64,000 bases of DNA from Ditibartonella choladocola. GTDB lineage: Bacteria > Pseudomonadota > Alphaproteobacteria > Rhizobiales > Rhizobiaceae. The stretch is from contig NZ_CP015625.1 in assembly GCF_002007565.1 (NCBI RefSeq), positions 1,302,001-1,366,000 on the forward strand, in the 5' to 3' direction. Below are positions 59,026 through 64,000 of the stretch, piece after piece. The position numbers were made by a program, and so were the translations under genes. A model generated the notes under the pieces. The model made no database searches and was not told the origin of the DNA. It saw only the letters and a program-made list of their open reading frames with translations. Numbering within the stretch: position 1 is the stretch's first letter; every line of letters begins with the position of its first letter.

Positions 59026-60303
59026 ATGAGACAATTCAAAAAAGCATTCTTACTAACAACTTGCACTTTTTTTGCTGCAACAACGGTTCACCTGAACTCA
59101 TGGGCAGTTGATCCGAATGCATTCAATTCCCGCTTGCAAGAAACTATCAAAAATACTCAACTATCGATTGATTCATCGAATTGTGAAGCTGACGGCAACG
59201 ATATCGTTTTGCGTGATGTAACTATAAAGCTTCGGGAGTTGCAAAATAGTGGAAAGGAAAACGATCAATCTTCACCGTCGGACAAACAATCGAAAGAACC
59301 GGATCAAAATGTGAGCACCGCCAAGGGCGTTGTTTTTGATAAAATCGACAGCTTGCGCTTTAAAAATGTAACGGAAGGTCAGGATGGCACTTATTTTGTA
59401 GAAAATGTTTCCATACCTCTGCTGAAGAGTACAAGTTCAGATGCTACAGGGAATTTGAAAGACATCTCTATAGATAAACTCAGGCTTACACCGAAAAAAG
59501 ACGCCAATCCCTTATTTGTTCAATTCCCCTATGAGAGTGTAAAAGTAGCTCAGATCTATTTGTCACCGTCCGACCAGACAGTTTTTAATGCCGAAGATCT
59601 GAAGATAGCATATCTCTTCAAAAACGGTACGAAAGGTGTAGACATTACAGTCGGCATAAAATCTTTCAGTTACGAGCCAAACAAGACCGGCATTTCCGAG
59701 GCGTCTAAATGGCTAACGGATATTGGCTATGACAAGCTGTCGGGTTCTTTGAATGTTCATGCCAGTTGGGATATCGAAAGCGGCAAATATATTGGCGACC
59801 AGAACGAGATTACCATTGATAACGGCGGAAAACTGGCGATCACCACAAATGTTGAAGGACTTACAGAAGATTTTGTCAAAAATATCGGCGTTCTGAAGCA
59901 GTTAGAGAGATCGAATAACTCGGATGATACAACGGCCGAGATGTTGAGTGTTTTTGGAATTATCCAACAGCTAAAATTTGGCGATGTCTCTATACGTTAT
60001 GATGATAATTCCCTTACCAATAGAATCCTCGACTATTATGCGAAAAAAAATGGTGTAACACGCGAAGATTTCATAAAGCAAACCAAGGCAATGTTGCCAT
60101 TATTGGGGAGCCAGATTGATGATCCGGATTTCGTCAAAGCGACATCGGAACAAATCGGAAATTTTCTTGATAATCCGAAGTCACTTACCGTCAGTGCTAC
60201 TCCCGACAAATCGGTTCCCTTGCCGGTGCTCTATGCTACCGGAAGTATCTCTATGGCTAAACTTATTGATTTGATAAAACTGAAGGTAGAAGCCAACAAA
60301 TAG
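59026..60303 (+). CDS. Exported hypothetical protein conserved in style with Rhizobiales periplasmic proteins
   Basis: A 425-residue protein with a signal peptide (MRQFKKAFLL start; cleavage after about residue 28, SWA). I do not recognise a named domain. The mature protein has alternating short beta strands with repeated patterns such as GDNIVLRDVTIKL-like (DGNDIVLRDVTIKL) and KLRLTPKKD, and later GNLKDISIDKL, suggesting a lipid- or envelope-associated beta-rich fold similar in feel to other Rhizobiales periplasmic proteins. A Ser/Asp/Lys-rich, low-complexity insert lies at about 75-100. GAAGG lies nine bases before the ATG. A terminator follows; it is monocistronic. Confidence 0.8.
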   Translation: MRQFKKAFLLTTCTFFAATTVHLNSWAVDPNAFNSRLQETIKNTQLSIDSSNCEADGNDIVLRDVTIKLRELQNSGKENDQSSPSDKQSKEPDQNVSTAKGVVFDKIDSLRFKNVTEGQDGTYFVENVSIPLLKSTSSDATGNLKDISIDKLRLTPKKDANPLFVQFPYESVKVAQIYLSPSDQTVFNAEDLKIAYLFKNGTKGVDITVGIKSFSYEPNKTGISEASKWLTDIGYDKLSGSLNVHASWDIESGKYIGDQNEITIDNGGKLAITTNVEGLTEDFVKNIGVLKQLERSNNSDDTTAEMLSVFGIIQQLKFGDVSIRYDDNSLTNRILDYYAKKNGVTREDFIKQTKAMLPLLGSQIDDPDFVKATSEQIGNFLDNPKSLTVSATPDKSVPLPVLYATGSISMAKLIDLIKLKVEANK

Positions 60304-60334
60304 CCTCCGCAATTACAAAATTGTTTCAATCATT

Positions 60335-60364
60335 AAAAAGCCCGGTAAAACCGGGCTTTTTTTG
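60335..60364. terminator. Bidirectional rho-independent terminator
   Basis: AAAAAGCCCGG and CCGGGCTTTTTTT form an 11-base-pair stem around TAAAA, with A-runs and T-runs on either side. It separates the convergent hypothetical gene and aspS and can serve both. Confidence 0.92.
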
Positions 60365-60381
60365 ATTGGCACTTCTATTTA

Positions 60382-62172
60382 TCAGTTATCTTTTTTCATC
60401 GGCGCAATACGCAGCGACAATTCGCTCAGTTGGGCTGCCGTCACTTCCGAAGGCGCTCCCATCAAAAGGTCAAGAGCCTGTTGATTCATCGGGAAAAGCG
60501 ATATTTCACGCAGGTTTTTGACACCCAGAAGCAGCATAACCATACGATCAATTCCGCAGGCCATTCCGCCGTGCGGCGGGGCTCCATAATGGAAGGCGCG
60601 GTAAAGTGCTCCGAAACGCTCTTCAACTGTTTCTCGTGAAAGTCCGGCAATCTCGAATGCACGAACCATCGTTTCAGGTGAATGGTTACGTATACCGCCA
60701 GATCCCAGCTCGAAACCGTTGCAGACGACATCATATTGATAAGCCTTGATATTTAATGGCTCTTCAGTATCCAATGCCTGTTTGCCACCCTGCGGCATAG
60801 AGAACGGATTATGGGAAAACTCGATCCGCTTTTCGTCTTCGTTCCATTCATAGAAAGGAAAATCGACAATCCATGCCAGTGCAAATTGGTCACGGTCAAT
60901 CAGGCCAAGCTCTTCGCCCGCACGTGTTCTTGCGGCTCCGGCAAATAAAACAAACTTACGGGGATCGCCCGCTACAAAAAAGCATGCATCACCATCGGCA
61001 AGCTTAAGCTGATTGCGTATGGCTTCGGTGCGTTCCGGTCCGATATTTTTTGCAATCGGGCCAGCACCTTCAATTTTGTCACCCTCTTTACGCCAGAAAA
61101 TGTAACCGAGCCCCGGTTGTCCCTCGCCCTGAGCCCAGGAATTCATGCGATCACAAAAAGCGCGGCTGCCACCTGTCTTGACTGGTATGCCCCAAACTTC
61201 GGCTTTATCGTCGCTTTCCAATATATGGGCAAATACTTTGAAACCGGATCCGCGGAAATGTTCGCTCACTTCTTCCATAACAATGGGATTGCGCAGGTCC
61301 GGTTTATCGGAACCGTATTTTCTCATTGCTTCATTATATGGAATACGTGGAAATTTCTGCGTGACGGGTTTACCATTGGAAAATTCCTCGAAAATGCCAC
61401 GGATGATCGGTTCCATAACCTGCAGGATGTCTTCCTGCTCGACGAAACTCATTTCCATATCCAATTGGTAGAACTCACCAGGAAGGCGGTCGGCACGTGG
61501 ATCTTCATCGCGAAAACATGGTGCGACCTGAAAATACCGGTCAAATCCCGACATCATCAAAAGCTGTTTATATTGCTGTGGCGCCTGTGGAAGAGCGTAG
61601 AATTTTCCCGGATGAATGCGACTCGGAACAAGAAAGTCGCGCGCACCTTCCGGTGATGACGCTGTCAAAATCGGCGTAGAAAACTCGGTAAAATTGGCTT
61701 CCTGCATACGCCGGCGAATGGCAGCGATTATTTTTGTTCTCTGCAAGATATTTTTATGCAATGTTTCGCGCCGCAAATCCAGAAAACGATATTTCAAGCG
61801 AATATCTTCGGGATAATCCGGTTCGCCAAAAACAGGTAATGGCAATTCGTCGGATTTCGACAAAATCTCGATTTCGTTGGCAAATACTTCTACTTCACCC
61901 GTTGGTAGATTGCTGTTTACCGTATCGTCGGAACGAGCGCGAACTTCTCCGTCAACACGCAAAACCCACTCGCTTCTAACCATTTCGGCAACTTTGAAGG
62001 CTGGCGAATCCGGATCAGCAACAATTTGCGTTATGCCGTAATTATCACGCAAATCGATAAACAATATTCCGCCATGGTCACGGACACGATTAACCCATCC
62101 CGAGAGACGAACTTTCGATTGAACATCGCTCTTACGAAGAGCGGCACAGTTATGACTGCGATACCGATGCAT
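60382..62172 (-). CDS. aspS: Aspartyl-tRNA synthetase
   Basis: A 596-residue class IIb synthetase. The N-terminal OB-fold anticodon domain ([15 protein letters not shown]) is followed by motif 2 ([19 protein letters not shown]) and motif 3 ([15 protein letters not shown]) and contains the bacterial GAD insertion (about 300-420). In organisms lacking AsnRS it may also charge tRNA-Asn; the window cannot decide this. Separated by 148 bases from the divergent rnd gene. Confidence 0.97.
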   Translation of the reverse strand: MHRYRSHNCAALRKSDVQSKVRLSGWVNRVRDHGGILFIDLRDNYGITQIVADPDSPAFKVAEMVRSEWVLRVDGEVRARSDDTVNSNLPTGEVEVFANEIEILSKSDELPLPVFGEPDYPEDIRLKYRFLDLRRETLHKNILQRTKIIAAIRRRMQEANFTEFSTPILTASSPEGARDFLVPSRIHPGKFYALPQAPQQYKQLLMMSGFDRYFQVAPCFRDEDPRADRLPGEFYQLDMEMSFVEQEDILQVMEPIIRGIFEEFSNGKPVTQKFPRIPYNEAMRKYGSDKPDLRNPIVMEEVSEHFRGSGFKVFAHILESDDKAEVWGIPVKTGGSRAFCDRMNSWAQGEGQPGLGYIFWRKEGDKIEGAGPIAKNIGPERTEAIRNQLKLADGDACFFVAGDPRKFVLFAGAARTRAGEELGLIDRDQFALAWIVDFPFYEWNEDEKRIEFSHNPFSMPQGGKQALDTEEPLNIKAYQYDVVCNGFELGSGGIRNHSPETMVRAFEIAGLSRETVEERFGALYRAFHYGAPPHGGMACGIDRMVMLLLGVKNLREISLFPMNQQALDLLMGAPSEVTAAQLSELSLRIAPMKKDN

Positions 62173-62320
62173 AGTCTTGCCTTTTTGTTACATGCATTCT
62201 GAAATAATAAACTTGTGCGAAAAAGCGCATTTTACCGCCCATTTGTCAAGCTATCGAAGGATTGTGTATGAAAAAATATAGCAAAAGACAAATACAATAT
62301 AATGCGTTATAGCCTGAAAT

Positions 62321-63472
62321 ATGAAACTTGTTACTGATACACATACGCTCGAAGACGTTATATCGACACTGTCAAAATCCGATTTTGTGACGGTAGACAC
62401 CGAATTTATTCGAGAATCCACCTATTGGCCGGAACTCTGTCTGATCCAGTTGGCCTCTCCCGATATTGCTGTGATCGTTGATCCGCTTTCACCTGAAATC
62501 GATTTGTCGCCATTGTTCAAATTAATGGCGAATACAAATGTGGTAAAAGTTTTCCACGCTGCGCGGCAGGATGTCGAAATCATATATAAACTCGGCAATA
62601 TTATTCCTACACCGCTATTTGATACGCAGATTGCCGGTTCTGTTTGCGGATTCGGTGAAAGTGTCTCCTATGAACAAATTGTCGAACGCATAACCGGCGA
62701 ACATATTGATAAATCCTCCCGCTATACCGACTGGAGTCGGCGTCCACTGAGCGATAAACAATTGTCTTACGCTTTGGCTGATGTAACCCATTTACGTGAT
62801 GTCTATAAATATCTTAAGGAAAGGCTTGAGAAAAACGGTAGAACTCATTGGATTGACGATGAAATGTCGATCCTCATCTCTCCAAAAACCTACATTATGC
62901 CGAATGATGAAGCTTGGAAAAGAATAAAGGGTCGCATACGTAAACCGAGGGAGCTTGCTGTCCTTCAACAAGTGGCAGCCTGGCGTGAACAGGAAGCTAA
63001 AAATCGCAATGTTCCACGGGGACGTATTTTAAAAGACGAATGTCTTGTCGAGATCGCCATACAACACCCTAAAGACGAAACGGCTTTATCCAGATTGCGC
63101 AGCATCCCGAAAGGTTGGGAACATTCCGGTAGTGCTGCCGAATTGTTGAAAGCGGTACAAAAAGGTCTTTCTGTTGATCTTGATAATTTGCCGACGATAC
63201 ACAAACATGTGGCAACGGGAAATGGCACAGCCGCCGCAATCGAACTGTTGCGTGTTCTTTTAAAGCTCGTGGCCGATGAGGAAGATATAGCTCCGCGCAT
63301 TATCGCAAATAATGACGAGCTGGAAAAAATAGCCAAACAAGACCACCTCGACACCTTATCCGCCATGCAAGGATGGCGGTATAATATTTTCGGAAAAAAG
63401 GCCGAAAAAATGTTGAATGGCCATTTGGGATTTTACTTTCATAACGGTAAAATATTGACAAAAGAGCTTTAG
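62321..63472 (+). CDS. rnd: Ribonuclease D
   Basis: A 383-residue 3'-5' exoribonuclease that trims tRNA and other stable RNA precursors. The DEDD motif begins with VTVDTEFIRE (about residues 26-35), continues with KVFHAARQDVEII and ends with YALADVTHLRDVY. An HRDC domain follows at about 205-285 (PRELAVLQQVAAWREQEA). Length is typical of alphaproteobacteria. Confidence 0.96.
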   Translation: MKLVTDTHTLEDVISTLSKSDFVTVDTEFIRESTYWPELCLIQLASPDIAVIVDPLSPEIDLSPLFKLMANTNVVKVFHAARQDVEIIYKLGNIIPTPLFDTQIAGSVCGFGESVSYEQIVERITGEHIDKSSRYTDWSRRPLSDKQLSYALADVTHLRDVYKYLKERLEKNGRTHWIDDEMSILISPKTYIMPNDEAWKRIKGRIRKPRELAVLQQVAAWREQEAKNRNVPRGRILKDECLVEIAIQHPKDETALSRLRSIPKGWEHSGSAAELLKAVQKGLSVDLDNLPTIHKHVATGNGTAAAIELLRVLLKLVADEEDIAPRIIANNDELEKIAKQDHLDTLSAMQGWRYNIFGKKAEKMLNGHLGFYFHNGKILTKEL

Positions 63473-63514
63473 CTGTAGAGAGATAATCAGACGAGCTTTA
63501 TATACAGCTTTTTT
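63471..63514 (+). terminator. Candidate terminator after rnd
   Basis: AGCTGTA (63471-63477, overlapping the stop) and TACAGCT (63503-63509) make a seven-base-pair stem with a long loop, followed by a run of T. The 25-base loop makes it uncertain. Confidence 0.4.
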
Positions 63515-63554
63515 AGTTCCGCAGAAAAGCGTGCTTTGTTTGCAGAGGCAGATA

Positions 63555-64000
63555 ATGGAAAAAGTCCTGACAGTTACGTTCAATCCTACCGTTGATGCAG
63601 CAAGTGAAGCTGAAGTGGTGCGCCCTACCCACAAGATCAGAACTTTTGACGAGAGTTTTCACCCCGGTGGTGGCGGTATCAATGTCGCACGGGTTATTCA
63701 TCGTCTTGGTGGTGACGTGAAGGCACTTTATGCCAGCGGCGGAATTATGGGGAATGTATTGAATCATCTTTTGGAAGATCGCGGCATTCAATGCATTAAA
63801 ATTTCTATTTCCGGAAATACACGCGTCAATAATGTTATTCATGAAAGAGCTTCCGGCATGGAATACCGCTTTGTAGCCGAAGGCCCTGTCATGGAAGAAA
63901 CTGAATGGAAAGCGGTAGTCGAAACAACCAAAGAGCTTGAATGGGACTGGATTGTCGTAAGCGGTAGTTTGCCACGTAATGTTCCAATTGATGTCTATGA
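63555..64000 (+). CDS. pfkB: PfkB-family sugar-phosphate kinase (6-phosphofructokinase II or 1-phosphofructokinase type), 3' end cut off
   Basis: I translated this frame from ATG 63555, preceded by AGAGG six bases upstream; it is open to the window edge (148 codons). The N-terminus EKVLTVTFNPTVDAASEAE and the PfkB signature GGGGINVARVIHRLGG are clear, followed by GNVLNHLLEDRGI and the VVSGSLPRNVP segment seen in 6-phosphofructokinase II and 1-phosphofructokinase. Details such as FHPGGGGINVAR resemble E. coli PfkB more than FruK, but the C-terminal anion-hole GAGD lies outside the window. Substrate is therefore provisional. Confidence 0.8.
   Translation, partial: MEKVLTVTFNPTVDAASEAEVVRPTHKIRTFDESFHPGGGGINVARVIHRLGGDVKALYASGGIMGNVLNHLLEDRGIQCIKISISGNTRVNNVIHERASGMEYRFVAEGPVMEETEWKAVVETTKELEWDWIVVSGSLPRNVPIDVY

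Overview
The window reads as a stretch of chromosome from an alphaproteobacterium of the Rhizobiales (Hyphomicrobiales), most likely a Bartonella-like organism. Support comes from a 14-gene complex I operon followed by birA and RNase J, a short-form ProS next to lolCD, an sdhE-mfd pair, an IalB-family protein, an rlpA-dac-tmk-holB-metG-tatD block, and a lexA gene preceded by the alphaproteobacterial GAAC-N7-GAAC SOS box. Coding DNA is moderately AT-rich and the intergenic DNA clearly more so. No phage, transposase, integrase or CRISPR array was seen. The genus is an inference.

Layout. 1-2.3 kb: a TPM-domain protein (cut by the window edge) coupled to a LemA lipoprotein, then tRNA-Val and tRNA-Asp. 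2.9-17.5 kb: nuoA to nuoN, all on the plus strand, with a possible 42-codon micro-gene between nuoC and nuoD. 17.5-23.6 kb: birA, rnj, proS, lolC, lolD. 23.7-31.3 kb: azlD/azlC (minus), sdhE-mfd (plus), then a DsbA/FrnE-like protein and an orphan peptide-type solute-binding protein (minus). 31.6-34.3 kb: ialB family gene, a perfect 8-bp tandem array, gpt, tRNA-Lys and a 19-bp tandem array. 34.5-41.9 kb: rlpA, a D,D-carboxypeptidase homologue with degenerate active-site motifs, tmk, holB, metG, tatD and an MBL-fold hydrolase. 42.4-49.6 kb: a complete siderophore-type iron uptake locus (ATPase, two permeases, binding protein, TonB-dependent receptor) followed by a TetR regulator. 49.6-51.4 kb: a gene-empty tract rich in decayed short repeats. 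51.4-64 kb: lexA, rimO, bpt, a YrbL-like protein, queC, queF, parC, a periplasmic hypothetical, aspS, rnd and the start of a pfkB-type sugar kinase.

Most of the window is housekeeping: respiration, RNA processing, translation, DNA repair and envelope maintenance. The accessory part is the iron-uptake locus with its TetR gene. No wholly new multi-gene system is evident. The observations most worth following are (i) the KTG-to-ANA change in the carboxypeptidase homologue, (ii) the translationally coupled micro-ORF with a CxxC inside the nuo operon, (iii) a three-fold duplicated translation start before the solute-binding protein gene, (iv) the 24-copy 8-bp array, and (v) a recurring pattern of short tandem duplications confined to intergenic DNA.
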